Assembly (NCBI GenBank): GCA_004794785.1
Contig: SJOL01007687.1
Span: 274,757-338,756 of the forward strand
Length of the DNA: 64,000 nt
Direction: 5' to 3'
Origin: Opisthorchis felineus
Lineage: Eukaryota > Platyhelminthes > Trematoda > Opisthorchiida > Opisthorchiidae
Shown here: one piece after another, positions 13,101 through 28,100 of the stretch
Layout: each line of letters begins with the position of its first letter
How positions within the stretch are numbered: the first letter of the stretch is position 1
The notes under the pieces: model-generated
What the model saw: the letters and a program-made list of their open reading frames with translations, nothing else
Database searches by the model: none
What the model was told of the DNA's origin: nothing
Position numbers and translations under genes: made by a program

Positions 13101-16100
13101 ACACGGAGCTGCGCCCGGAGAGTCCATACAGAGTCGGTACACTCTACATCACCTGAAGTCCATTCGACGAATACTCAGTACAATAAGAAATCAACTTAGT
13201 TTAAGTTTCAATATTCCGTCCTGAGCTTTACGCCCTGTTGTTATTGGTCTCACCAGGTATTCTTCATACACACTAAAGAACTTACCTTGACTTCCCACAG
13301 TCAACCGAGCAATTTATCGAGCCAATCGTATCATGCAATTCTGGTAGCTTGTCTACCATTTATCGCAATTTATGATTAACCCGCTGATACAATGCTTGCT
13401 CGTATATACTTTTACACTTAGCCTGGGGGTAATTGTCGAAAAAAATACTCAGAATGTTGCCTGTGCAATGCTTATCATATTAGGATAAAGTGGTGAGGAA
13501 GTATCATGCATTGTACGTTTGTACAAATCCAATAGCCTAAATAGCAGAAGACCGTTTGAAGTCTTGAAAGATCAACCGTAATAATGAGGTGAGCCGACCT
13601 GACCGGAAAATTACCATTTTAGCTGCTGTCAATACCATTCGGTGTCTAAAGCTGTTCGCGAATGCGTGATTGTTGAAACACGTGAAACAAATAAAACAAG
13701 ATCTATATCATAGGCGCAATAAACTACTCATAAGGTTGCTGAAAACTCTTCGACAACCAACGACCAGTTTCGCCCTTTTGGGGGCTCATCAGGAAAAGGC
13801 AGTCCACGAGTTTCCGTCGACCTTATGTTCTACTTGAACCCAAATCGCACAAAATTCGACTTATACACTCATCTGCATACCAATTTGGTTTTGAAGGGAG
13901 ACTCACCTGGAATTCCGCTGAATCTCTTGTTTATGATGTTTTTAAGCAACTGAATGTGCTCCACCATCATTCTAAATTGGCCGCTCACTCTTTAGTTCAC
14001 AGAAGAAACAGGGTTACTGCTAATGAGCGTAGTGGTACCAACATGGTAGACTGGTTTCGAACTGACGTCATTGCACATCGAAAGTAAGACAAAACCTCAA
14101 CTTGCCACTGTTTAGGGTATCACCTAGCTTTCCTTTTCCTCGAAACAACATAAACGTGTGGCACAAACTGACGAAACATGAACAGATGCCAGTAAGACAA
14201 GTTTTCGGGTCATGCTACTGACAGTCAGGTGAAGTACATTAGACAAAAGGCAATCGCATAATGGTCACAGTTTACAGGACAGATGACGAGGGACGGATGG
14301 TGCACCGCAGGCAACAACACGTGAGTAGAGTTGGATTAGGAAGCTTCGGAAAGAATCCAAAACACCATAAGCTGGTCAATGGGGTAAAAATGTTGCTTTT
14401 ATTCAACGACCTACGGTGAGAAGTAAGGCGATTATTTACCAAAATCTGAAGTAAAAAAAGGAAATCCATCAAGTCTTTGCACCTTACTCCAAACAGAAAT
14501 AGAAGTACAAGCCTTTGAAACACCAACAAGTTGAAACGGCTTGATAAAATCTGCTACAAAATTTTAAGCCCCTAGGGCCTTCTGCTAACTTTCACTCCTG
14601 TTCAGTGATTCGGATTTTAGAAGTGCGCTCACTATCAGGTTGAGTTTTTTCGCACTCCTATCATCTGATTCTGAGCACGGAAAAACCAGGCCCGAAAATT
14701 ATTAGTTGAAAACTTGGAATTCTGGATCAGAATACCAGAAATACGAAAAGAGCCCATTTTGAGAAAGACAAAGCGACACTGACCTCCAAATGAACTAGCA
14801 CTGCATTTGTCCGTTGACAGAACCCGTTGATGATACGAAGACAACTCACCGTGTCTCAATGTGTCCCCACGCATCAGAGTTGACGGCTGCACACTGTTTG
14901 TTGCAAACGTGAAAGCTGTTATATTAAACAATGCTGTCTTTTCGTACGCTGCTTAGAAAACACGTCCTGAGGTGGAGCGCTGTTGTTCCGACAAACGACT
15001 GCTTGGTGGCGGTATAATTCTGTGCTTCAAACGAAGCCAGTGACAAGATTTCTAGCAAGTATACGTGTGCGCTTTGTGGAATGTCACCCAATGTCACATG
15101 AAGAGCGACTGAACTGATAAACCTGGGCTCAATCTTGAAGAATGGATGGTGGACTTCTCCAAGAATTCAGTACGTACCCGTTCTGAGCGCCCTAGCTTAA
15201 GCAATATCATTGAGTAATATCCAGGGGACCAGGTACGCACATCGCTGCTAGTAGCACGGAACACCAGACGCTGAAGTGCAAGCATCATATGGATTGCAGT
15301 GTTTCCGTTCAACTCTTCACCTAAACAAAGCACCTCAAAAAGTGGGTATCAGTACAGGACTATCGGGATAAGTAACGTCACAGCATGAATAGGATCAAGC
15401 AGCTTACCGGTTGATTAGCATGAGGAGGATGTCCACGGTGGTCTGGTAGAGACCTTGAATAAAAGCCCGAAGACTATCCATCGCTGTGCGACCAGCCTGT
15501 TCCGGGATACCGAACACAGCTGTAGTCAGGTAATCCAGAGGGCATCCTAATAGGTAGGCTGCACGATGTGCCGATTCTAGATTCAGGAACCCGGGGATGT
15601 GTGGTGGACACTCTGGGTCATTCGGACATGCGCTGTTGCATGACTGTTTGTTGTCGACACAACCAGCACATCCCAAATGGTAGATTACCGCCAAAAGTCG
15701 ACTAATCCCACCGGTCAGCCATTCTTTCTCCAGATCAAAATCAAGAAGCTGAGCATCTATACATAGCTGAGACCAGTGGTGTTGTGCGGCCTCTTTATCT
15801 TCAGTCTGAAAGCAGAGCGAAGGGAGCTGTGATTGTGGGTTTTTAGAGTGAGGAAGAAAATCGAAGCAATGCTCACTAAGGTATTACCTTCGCAGCACTC
15901 CTGGGATGTGACTCCCAGAAAGTGAACACCTAGAAAGATGAGTGAGTGCACTGTAAGTAACTCTAACTATAGGTGAGGACAATGGGGAAGTTGTGTGTGT
16001 GTGCTTGTATGTGTGTGAGTATGGAACTTTGTGCCTACGTTACTTCGAGAATGATATCACAAAGGTCATCATAATGGGACATCATATGCCAATAGGCAAG

Positions 16101-19100
16101 GTGAGTCCCAACATATCCATCACTGCGATTTATCACATAGTACAAGAAACGCTTCATTGTAGGTGCAGAATATGTGCTGTCCTGAAAATCAGTTCACAAC
16201 CCGTTTCATCCCGATTTGCATCCATTAGATCGCGTCACAAGCTAGTCGACGGTTGTTCCGTAACACAAGGCGACAGGCGACAACACCTGTGCACAAGGCG
16301 AATATGAACGCAAATACAGTGAATGGTGAAAGAATTTTTGCCAAAATGATACGCGACTGATCGTGTTACGCTCACTTGGTGGACACCAATAAGAACTAGA
16401 GCTGTAGATCGCTTTATGGGGCAGGAAGTGAAAAATCTATGTAGACTCTCATGAGCGAGTGGAAACGGCTGAGCTGCTTTTCTTTTCACGCTATGGGTGT
16501 TCGGTCTTCTCATTTCAAACTCTAATGGAGCCCGTCTACTTCCTGGACGAAATCACTAGCTATTCCGTTGTGGAAGACACACCAGGGGATTACCCATGTA
16601 ACTGATATAAATCAAGTGGTAATCCATCAGGGTGTGGCGAACTACGTGCACAAGTGTGACAAAGGGTAAGCGTCTGTGGTAGCTAAGTTGGTGGAGTACA
16701 CGTCTCGTAACCCGATAGCTCTTGTTCATCTTCGGGTTGTGTGTAGTCGGACCACATGTTTCAATTCCCACCGAGTCGCGATAATCATCAGGGATAGCCA
16801 CGTTACAGCTTTACAAGTGACACCTTCAAATCCATGTCTCAGGCTTGGTGGTTGTCGCATCCTCTAGTAGGATGGCGAAAAGTTATCAAAATACACTTGG
16901 TTGCCTTTCCGTAGTCAGGTTTCATGACAACTCATGCATGAACTGAATCAAATAGATCAAACCCATAGGAACTTACTCGGTGAAGCTTCGTCATGAACAA
17001 ATTGGGTTCATCTAGATCGGTGAGGAACAATTCTCGCCTGGAATTGAAATGCATAATACAGCCCTCATAAGCAACATTAGTGTATTGGGAGGCATTGTTT
17101 AACCGTCACTGCATGGCGATGTCAAGAGAATAAAGATACACAGTTGACATCTATAACTTTGTAACGTCAGGCTAGCATGACACCTTATCATTGTTTCAAG
17201 TACTTGGTACGGTCGTGACGGTATATGGATAGCTTACAGACCGTGACCATAGTGCGGGTGTTGTGACACCGAACTCTATCCGATTTAATGACCCCCATAA
17301 CTAAAATCGGTTCGAAATGGTCTACAGGGTATTCGTGACTGTATGCATCCCAGGCCTAGGCCAGCCCCCACATAGTCAGGTGAATCAGACCGTTGCGTCG
17401 TTGGTTTCAAACAGGTCTACTCGAGGAAGTCCTACCATGCGCTATACTGCTGGCCAGACAGACGCCGAAAGCTCAATACGGATTTCTTCAAAACAACCCG
17501 GACACGAATGTCTTAGAGAGTGTCACTGTCTGACAAAGATATTTCAAAGTCATTCTCCTTAACAAAGTGGTGCGTGGTGCTCAACGTAACGCGCACCATT
17601 CTTTGGTACGAACGAAGTTGCGTGTCACCTTGAAGAAATACACCATCGTGGAACAAAATAAGGATCTAACGGCTTGGCGGGTGAGATGAAGTCTCACGAG
17701 ATGTTATTCAAGAGGCTAACAGAAGCAAAGCTACACGGAGATCAGTGGACGAGCAGTGAACAAGAATTAGAGTACACATATGCGAGGCTGCAATCAGGAT
17801 AACTGAGGTGAAGAAATTCACAGAAAAGGTTCCTTTTGAAAAAATTCAAATTATGGTTTCATGCGTAGTTGAGCGGAGCTTTTATTCGGTTACTGAAAAA
17901 CTCGTCAAACTTATCCGCCCAAAACGAATTTCGAACCGCAAGAATCAACCGTGGAATCAACCTACTCTATGATGCTGGCAAAACCATAGATCGTATTTTG
18001 GTGAAGGCTGAAAGCGAATATTTTCTAAGTTGTTCCACAGGAAAAATATGGATTCCGGAGCAGAGGAAGAACCATTGATTTGATATTCGCAGTGCGACGT
18101 ATAGACGAGGAATGCCGCGAACACAGGTAACCGTTGTATGTCTCATCCATCGAATTCGAAAAAGGTCCCTGATTCGGTGAACAGGGAAGCACTGTGGATT
18201 GATCACAGAGAATGGGCTGACCAAATGAGCTTGTCAATCTTGTCGAGTTTTTGTTTCACATTGGGATGAAGGCTAACGTTTAAGTCTGGGGAACCACATC
18301 TGCGGACTTCAGCATTGTTGATTCTTTTCTTTCATTCTTATTGTGTACAACATGATTCCCCGTTTTGTGGCTATACCGCAATTCTTGTTTTGACCTGAAC
18401 GTAAACCGCTCTTTGACCTTGTCATCGCACGTCTAGTTTAAATCAACCGCGTGAGTTTCGCCACCTTGCGGCCACTTTGCCTTGAGTCGGTGTGAGTCGG
18501 CGTATTTGTAGAGGACCCTATTTGGAATTAGCAGTTCTCAAACCGGTATGTGGAAGCCGGCGTAATCCCACGATTTGAGGTTTGTACAATTTCACTATTT
18601 TGTTATTGTATTCATAGAACCGCATTTGCTGATAGACCCCATTTGAGCGATTTGACTTTTGGAGGTTTGCGCATAACTCAGCGTGGCCTAGCTGACTGCT
18701 GGAAACAAGTAACAAACATCAAGACATGGATGAAACAAGGCTGCACGTTATTGTTCCAACTTCATTCAGCTTGTGTCCAACTGCAATACGTGCATGGTGT
18801 TTCGAAATTCCGATGGGGTGACTAATCAGGATCGTCTGGATGGTCACCTATTCGATCCAAAACACTTCGCAGCAAAAATATCGCTACACGACACGAAAGT
18901 CCGTGGGTTAACTTTCGCTGATGAGTGTACTTTATTGGCACAACCTGAAGGCGAATTGCATCAACAGCGTTCGTATCCGCAGCACCAGATTTTGGCCTAA
19001 ATAAAAATATTACTGAAACTCAGGCTTCTATCAAACTGTTACTGGGAGGGGACACCAGAAACTGCCAGACTTATTGGTGAATGGTAGTGAGATAGCGTGT

Positions 19101-22100
19101 CGCTCCGTTTTCCGCTACCTCTGCAGAACTCTGACAGCCGAGAGAAGACCACGGTATTATACTGAAACGTAGAAGAACTGACAAATGACACCAATATATC
19201 ATTGTAATACCCAAAATGCCTTCATTCTTAGGCTGATACACCTCAACAGGCCTCCATGAACTTGTCTGCCGGTCCTATTCCTTCGGGTTCACACAGGATT
19301 CACAAACTCATCCGGAGTAGCGTTTCCAGCTCCGCGCAAACCATTTGTATTATCACGACGATGTGCAGACATCCATTGACAGGTAAATCCGTATCGGATA
19401 CCAGCCAACCATGCACTCTATCCAAGGGATTTGCTGCAGAAGGTTAGCCAAATTGCTGCTCAAAGTGTTTGACTCATCATCCCGGCAGGCGTTTCTACAA
19501 ATGAATTACCAGGCCGTCTTTTCCACCCATCGTTTCGCTGACAGTCGACTTACTCTGGCCAGTCAACTCAATTGGGTAACAGGAAGCACGATTGCAAGGC
19601 AAGAGCCTTCTCCGTCTCCTGATCCACCAGAGTTCTGTCTTTACCCGGAATTTTCACTATTTAGCGTTTTAGGGATATGCGCGCGCCGTCAGTCATTGCC
19701 TCCTAGATTCATATGATGATGGCTAGTGATCGGTTGGTCGTATCGGAGAAGGCGGATAGGGAACTTTGAACGACGTGAGTGTAGCTCCTACATTTTGCCA
19801 TGCCTTATCCACTTACGCAGTACCGGTATTGTGTTGGTTCATTAAAGAGAGTATTTGGGTCAGCCCAGAGCGATAACCTTGGACTAAGGTAGTTCTTCGA
19901 AGATGATGGATTGGCACGTCTTGTTGACTTACGAGTTCATATGGAAGAGTGGCTTGTCAGGAAGATTTCCCGCTAAATGAATTAAAATAGATATCCAAGA
20001 ATGAAGGGCTCTCTTGAATTGTACCTCTCCATCAGTAACTGATAGCCGGGTGGCTCAGATGAAACCTCAGCTGTTTTTTGTGGCCTTCAAGTGTGGAGAA
20101 TTGGTAGTGATCAGGAACAACTAGAAAATTAGTTTCCCGTTGTCTATGCACCGAGTGCCGATTGTGAACCAATCACCCAAATGCGATTCTACGGGACTCA
20201 GTTGACAAATTTGGGCATCCACATCATCCGCAAGGAGAAGAATGTCATTACTTCTTGGCTGATGAATTAGTCCGGATGGATCTTGTTGGAGAGTGTATTT
20301 TGATTGTTTTCCGAGGGAGGTGGGTCGGGTGGGGAGCATCGGCGAGATAGCTGACGATCTAATGGTTCGCTGACTTTTGTGAGAATAACTGGAGAGAGAA
20401 ATCCGTGAACAAAGAGCTGTGAGAGCAAATGATACTCCTCGTTTTTTTTCAGACCTAGAAGGAAGGTTTGGTTGAGGTGGCCCACACTTTCAACACCTAA
20501 GGGAGCAGATGGATGAAGGGTTTTGATCAGAGGCCCTACGTCTACCACATTACTCAAAATTATGAACCACGGGGTAGCGGTTTGAAGGGTTTTCTTGAGG
20601 TACTCTACTCAGTCTGATCCATTCGGTTGTAGGAAGGGCACACGAAGTAAGGAATAGATTATTCACAGTTAGTGATAGATGGCGTAGTTGAGACCATCCC
20701 AGGCTCCTGATAAGAGTTATTAATTTCTAATCCCGTTGCTACATGAGGAATAACGCTGCTTTCATAAATATGGAAAAGCTGGGCGCTATCTTCGCACACG
20801 GACTGCAGGGAACATACGACTTTACCAGTAGACTGCTTCGTGACACAAATGCTCTCAATACGAGGGCTAGCAGTCCCCTTCTGGAGTGGTTGAACGTTAA
20901 GGAACGGCGGCCCGGCCACTATAGATCTGTAGTGCACGATCATGGTGGCACGTACGGCCGACCATCAGGTCAAGGGTTCGAGACGATCCCATCTTCCGTA
21001 GACATTTTGGACGTTTAAGGAACGTTTTTAACATTGGCAACAGCTTGGTGCACGTTCTTCTTGAAGGGTTTATCAACAGCAACCCCTGGCGACGAACCAC
21101 ACAGATTGAGCCAATGAATCAGGGATCATGAGCAAATCTAAATATTTTCCAAAGTGCTTATGATTGCGGAACCTCACATTGGCTTCCATTTTAAAAAGTT
21201 GGTTTCTACAAGCAGCGTGGAGCTCAGAGAAACTTTGGAGATCAGACTTTGACAGAAAGAACCAACAGAGAAAGATTAGGTTGGCATTACGCGCCAAGGG
21301 CTAGACAGAGTCCAAGTGTTCGTTCACAAGCGACAATATATCTAGGGTCATTGTCATGATCCTTGTCATGACGAACAAAAATGTTAACGCGCGTGTCATT
21401 CCAGAAAGTGGGATTCTTTCGTACTGGATGCACATGTAATTTAGGAGTTGCACGCAAACTAGCATGATCATAAACAACCTACTCCCCGACAGAATTATCT
21501 GGCTTCAGCAAGCCGACAGTAGGCAAGGCACACTGCAGTTTTGTGCACCGACCTTCGAATATGCCTAACTGCCTGGGCAAACGCCCAGTATACGCTGTGG
21601 AAGACTTTTACTTCAGTACTCTTTCATCCTTGAAACACTAACCCCCGAGGAGAAGACAAAACCACTGCTCAGTTGACAAACAGAGCTTGATGAAATTAAC
21701 TAATACGGATAAAGCTCCCGTACACTGCTCTTTTCGTTTCCGTTGCTTTGCGATAGTAGTGCCATGAAAAACTGAGGAGTAAACGAAAGGCCTAATGGGG
21801 TCCGAATTGTGGTAGACATACCTATGATAGCAATAATTCAGATTGCTTATGACATCAGACCCACTAGTACTCAGAGGATACACGACCGAAGTAAGTGGGT
21901 CAACGGCCAACACAGTGTCGACCACCGCTAACAGTTTTTTTCCATATGCACAGAAAAAGACGAAAGGGAAAGTGTAAAAGTGTGACAGACCTGGACGTGG
22001 AATCCAAACCAGCTAGGAAGTAGTAGAAAATGTGGAAGTTGGGCTCGCCTTCGGGACGTTCCGTGACGCGCGTTCGATCGAACAACAGCAACCGCGTGGT

Positions 22101-25100
22101 TAGGCCGGATATAACTAGGCGCGAGTCTCCAGATGAGGCAGTGTTCACGGTCGACTTGATATCAGTAAACTCCACTGAGAACAGGCGGATGGTTCTACTG
22201 GCGTTCGTGTTGAGTAAAATGCGGGAACTGGTGAATGCATCCAACAAAGAGAACAGCGCTCGTAGTCGTTCAGCTAGGGGGGTACGTGCGTGAGCAAAGG
22301 ATAACGATCAGAATGTGAGCGGTGCTGGGAGAAGTAAAGGGAGTAACTAATCCACCCTATTTAAAGTTGGTTCATCATAGGTTTTGTGAAAATACAGGCA
22401 AGACTTGATGCGATAGCGAACCAAATGCTTGTTCGCCGCTCCGCCTTTTGTTTGTTTAGTGGAAGTGCTTACTGGCCTCGATGAGAGACTTTGAATCTAA
22501 GTCCGGGTGTGCTTAAAGTTGGGGGACTCAAATGTAACCATCTAATTAAGCAACCCCCTAAGTAAAGACCTTTTCGAAGAGGCCGTTACCCGGAGGAGTA
22601 CAGAACAGCGCTTTCCATCAACAATGACTTAGTGTGTAATTCCCTTGAAAACAGACTACCTCTTGAGAAAGGTTAGGGATTCAGGTCTGAAAGGGAGTCC
22701 ATTTTGTAGGAAAGATTGCAATCCGGTTCACTCCTTCATGCTGTCCGAGGTCACTCTATGAACCGATGTAATACCATTGGTCATTAGTTATAAACCAACA
22801 ACGCACTGAAGATGTCTCCTCGAATGGTGACAAAACGTCTGCAAGTCAATTGCTAAGCTCGGTAAACGGATCAACAGCCACCTGACCATTGGTCATGCAC
22901 ACTTCCAAAAACGATCGCGAAACTATGCAATGGTTCACCTGGAAGGCATCACATTCTGATTCCTCAACAAGACAAACCTACCAACCAGGCCTTGAATTGA
23001 ATGCTGTCTACACATTCCAAGTTGCCGCAACTAAGTGTCTCGGTCTGACAGAAGAAAAACTGGAGTTCTCCCGTTTTCACACGATGTCTAGTTGCAAAAG
23101 CAAACAGGAATTAATGTGACTGACCCCATACTCCTCCAATTAATCAGCACACTATTCATGCAACGTCAAGTGATGTGTAACTTCACTGATTCACTGGATG
23201 TCACACATCGTCAGAAAGTATGAAGATGTCACCAACCATAATGTGAGATAATCGGATTATCGCTACCACATCATCCTCAGAAGTGCTATTCGAAGTGTGC
23301 CAATCAGGGAATTGATGTGTGAAAATACACACCTCGAAATAATGCTGAGGACTGGTGATCATCGCACACTGAAGTGATTGAAGAGTTGCTTGCCAGAAAA
23401 GACACGTGTGCCCAGTTTTCAGTCCAGAAAAACTGATTAATGACTATGATGAAAGTGGAGAGCAGGTAACACATTCACCGCGAAATTCATATGCAAATAC
23501 GAGTCACAAAAAGAAACAGGTAAAGGGGAAAATACTCACCGGTTATCCGAGGACGAGTAAAATTAAGCGGAATCTGTCCATCTGTTTGAAAATTCGCTGC
23601 CATAACCCGATTAGATTGGTTGAGCAGATAGGACAGCAGATCCAACGAGGCTCTGGATTTTCCCGAACCAGATCTGCCTGAAAAACAGATGGCTTGACGG
23701 AACACGGACTTTGGAAGCCCACTACAGGTTGAAGTACCCGTTTGGACCGAATAACCGTTGACTCCACCCTTAGAAGCAGCGTGCGAATGCGTCGCAGCGA
23801 TGGCGGCAGAACGGTTGAGGCGGGCTAGTGTTAGCTGAGCAATGGAAAATATGTGCGGCGGCATGTCGCGTCGGTTTTGACAGCCAGCAAATAAGTCCAT
23901 CACCTAAAAAGAGACAGGAGTATGACCATGAGTGATAGAATGTAGGCGGAAAACGGTCCACTGTAATGGGGGGACTGGTGTAGAATATAAAATGGATACG
24001 GGTGAGTTAATTGATTTAATCGCAGCTCGTATTGTGCCCGTAGTCCAGAGATGTAAATTATTTAGGCTTGAAATCATGGTCAGCGACCTAACCGTGCAAG
24101 GATAATCGACTGAATAGACATGTTCATACATCACAGTCCGAGTAAACCTATAGAAAAAGCCTTTGGAAGACCCGGGTTCGGATTTTGTTGCTGACCAACT
24201 GACCCCGTCGTGTTTCGTCAATAAGGATGTGAAAAAACTTTAGGCGTAGCAAACATAACCGGACGCCCAAGAGTCAGCGTTTATTGGGATAAGGACCAAA
24301 GATGCACTTTCCCTCTATACTTGGTTTCATAATTATTGTAGGATTGCTGGGCGACGGGGTAGTTTCGACTTCACATTAACAATGAGTAATCTAAAACCAC
24401 AATGAACACTGCAGAACCGGTTTCTTTTTAAGGAATCACAGGGGACGGATGTCGTAGCGGGAAGTGGTTGACACGTATCTGGATGGATTTCGGCTTACTT
24501 ACCGCCTCAGAGTAGATGTTCAGACGAGTCATTGGATTGATCATTAGTAAGTACGCACCAGAAGCGTATGTGCATACTTGCCCAGAACCGAAACGTTGAA
24601 TCAATGTGTGTGTTAGGCTGCATTCGTTTAGATACCGTAGGTCAGCCACGTCTTCGATATGGTCGAACGTAGCGGGGTTGGACTAGGATGAAAGTGCAAT
24701 GAACCGTTTTATAAGTTGAGCGGAACATGCCAGTGATATTACGCATGTAACCATGAAAATTTATAAGCATGCAATACGTAAAAAACAGTGGAGGAGCGTC
24801 AAAACCGTTGTTCGGCTCCACAAATGCAGATTACATCAGGCAACTGTTAGATAACACATCTGGGCGACTCAAGCCAATACAAGATTAATGGGAGGATTAG
24901 GGGTCTCCACAGACCCTGACCGTAGAGACGTATGGGTGTGGCAATTAACTCACCCTCTCGAGGTATTCAGTATCTACTTCGAGCTCCTCCTGTTCAGGTA
25001 GAATAAGGATGCGACCTCGACCGTTGGGCAAACAGTTGAGGAGTGTGGCAGCCTTGTATCCATCTCTTGTGGACAGCCAGACGGGAATGTTCTCTTCAGA

Positions 25101-28100
25101 CTCCGTCACGTAGGACGTATCGCCGAGGCGACCGAGAGGACAGGATGAACTTGCTGGGGTCGAATAATCTTTGGGTGACTCGCAATTCGGAATGGACACC
25201 AATGGAGGTTCAGAGGAACGGTGCAGGTACATTCCATATAGAGTCTTAGAATTGGAAGATAAAAGTGAGCAGAGAGAGAGAACGAAGACTAGGAGGAATT
25301 CGAGATGTTTTGTCGACGCTTTGAGGCCAAGTGTGACAGCAGTACGTCCTATCACAACCTACTCAACATGCAACCACGAAGAACAGGCACACTGGGTGCA
25401 GATGGAAAACAAATAAGAATGAAAATTTAATGCAAAAAAATGAGATTCAAGGTCAAAAGGTCAAAAACCAGGTACCTAACTTTCGACAACGTTACACGCT
25501 ATGTAGGCTAAAACGAGACGCTGTTAGAATCACCTCCCACAAGTTTGGTTACCGAATGGTGCTGTGTGATAGTCACCGCGGGCTCGTTTTCCAGGGTAAT
25601 GCCAAGCCCGCTGGATACAAAAGCCTGAGGTTAGGGAAAAGTCATAGTAAAAACCAATCCGTACATCTACCTGAAACAGATGACCGAAAGAGGTCTATGG
25701 ATGCACGTAAAGTTACCACAGGTTGCTCATCACCCATTTGACGAGCTTTATGGATTCCAGAGAAACACAACTACACCCATCGACATCCAAATACCGCAGT
25801 GACTCGAGTCACAGTATGCTCGTTGAAGAGCTGAACTTCCACATGTATGCGGAAAACATGTGTACATTGATAACCAAGAACACGCGTTTTCCGCACAGAG
25901 TGAGAGTTCGCGGAATTTCATGAGAAATTGACATCGACAGAGAAAACGAGGAATCCGAAGTTTCTCGGAGAAAAAATACTCAGTGTAGCATTTCTCAGAT
26001 AAAACCACTGAAAACATGGCACCTATCCATTTTCCAAGTTAGCCTTTACTACATTATCTTCAGTGCGTCACACAGAACTCAAGTGATCATTTGCCTAATT
26101 CCGGTAAAACGGACTCCTGCGAAATTTAATCATTTGCATGGCAATTTGGTTTTAATGGGAGACCTAACTGAAAACGTCGTCCATGATATCCTTCAACTAA
26201 AGACCGCCTCATGTTTCAGTTGGCACGGTATTCGAGAGATCACAGTATAATTTTTTTGAAGGAAAATTCACACGGTTGCTGAAAACTGTTCGATAGCAGA
26301 CGAGTCTTACCTTTCTTAAGAATCATCAGGTAGGCGCAGTCCCCAAAATTCTGTCAACCTTACGTTCTACTCAAATCATAGAGAACGAGAGATTCAGTTG
26401 GGATTCAACTGAGTAGCCCGATGAAACCAAATGGGTGTGCAAATGAATGCAGTTCGCGATTTTCGCGCAATTCCGGTTACAGTAGGACATAAAGTTGACG
26501 GAAACTCGGGGGCAGACGAATGACGAACAAACGCATCTTAGAACAAATAAATTGCCATACGGTGTGCAGAACACGAACCTAGTACGAACAAAAAGATTGT
26601 TCCATTTGATAATGAATGGGACTTCTAGTGAACCATGTATACGTGATTGATCAGTTGTACTAGAGCAATAAACACAGTAGTGGGCTCACCTATGACGGGA
26701 AAACACTATAGCAGGAAAGAATCCGCAGCAATTGACAAACTAACCGATCACAGAATTGTCAGACCCATGTACATCCACACAATTGGCAAGTTCACAAAAA
26801 ATACTGCAGTGATGTGCTCACACTCAACAGCTGATTAGTGGCGTGGCCGAAGTAGAGCAGAAAACAATGGTTCACCAATGTGGCGATAAAACAGCCACTA
26901 GGCAGGTGACTATCATTGTTCAACCGGGCCAATGAGTGCGGTGTGATAACCAATATTGTACTCCGCGACTACGCAATGGCAGCACTGATAGAGAGGAACA
27001 CACGAATACCGACGCACAGACGCCCGTATACGGGCTCGTGGAGTAAATTAAGCTCAGACACCATCATGATGTGACAGATCGTTTCATTCTTTCACGCATT
27101 AACCTATCGATCGAAATTTATGTGCATGTGTGTGTGTTTAGAAGTGATTGGCAACCTGGGTACACAGAGATGATTGGGACCAAAATGTAAACTAAAACGC
27201 ACTTCGAAGGAATCTCGGAGTATATACAAACGAATCTTGCATGAGTACTGAATAGTTGAGAACAGATGTGGCTAGGTCGGCCCGAATTTACAAATGTAAG
27301 ATGAAACTAGCAGCGTAATTAGTTTTTAAGAAACGGTTAATGTTGTTATATTATTTATGATAACAGAGTCAAAATAACACCAGCATTATAACGTCATCTC
27401 GCCCCCACATTTCTTCTAAAAGCAACAACAGCAGGCGAGAGTGAAGTCGTGTAGCGACACCAAGCGTTGACAAAGCCCCGAAGCAAATCTCTCAATGTAA
27501 CCAAACACATAGACGTTGCCGGGTCACATTATTTTACAGAAGGCATTTTTACTAAGGGAGACTTTCTTCATGGACAATAACATTTCATAATATTCGACTG
27601 GTGGAATGTCTCCGCTTAGTTTGTAAGACAGTGAAACTCTTTTCAGAAAGTTGAGGGATGCGCATCCAATATGCAAAACAATTGTTGAAGAGGTTAATGT
27701 AGAGGCTTATGCTCTAAACTAAAAACCAATTAGTATATACATAGATATCATGCGAAGCGCGCTCTTTGGGAGTTGGATAAAATCGCGCTTTTCTTAAAAG
27801 TACGCTGTCTTCGAGGTACATGATTTGAGCCGTACTTTTTCTAGCACTGTTCTTTACAACTCTTGTCATGGAGGATGCATCAAGGAGTCGTCTTACTAAT
27901 TTATCCGAAATGAAGCTTCACAATGCAGTTGTGTAGAGCGAATAGCAGAAAAACGATCAAGCAGCTTTTCCTTCATTGACTTTGGGCGATACGTGCATTT
28001 GACTCTTGTTAAGTAAGACGGAATATATGGGAGACAAACACTTGCTACCTCCTCGCCAGCTGTTTTATATTGTTCGCCCGTCTTTTTCAGCGGACTGTTG

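Noticed and set aside
15094..15333. Minus-strand 79-codon frame between exons 10 and 11
   Set aside because: Exon 10 joins exon 11 in phase without it and it matches no myosin segment.
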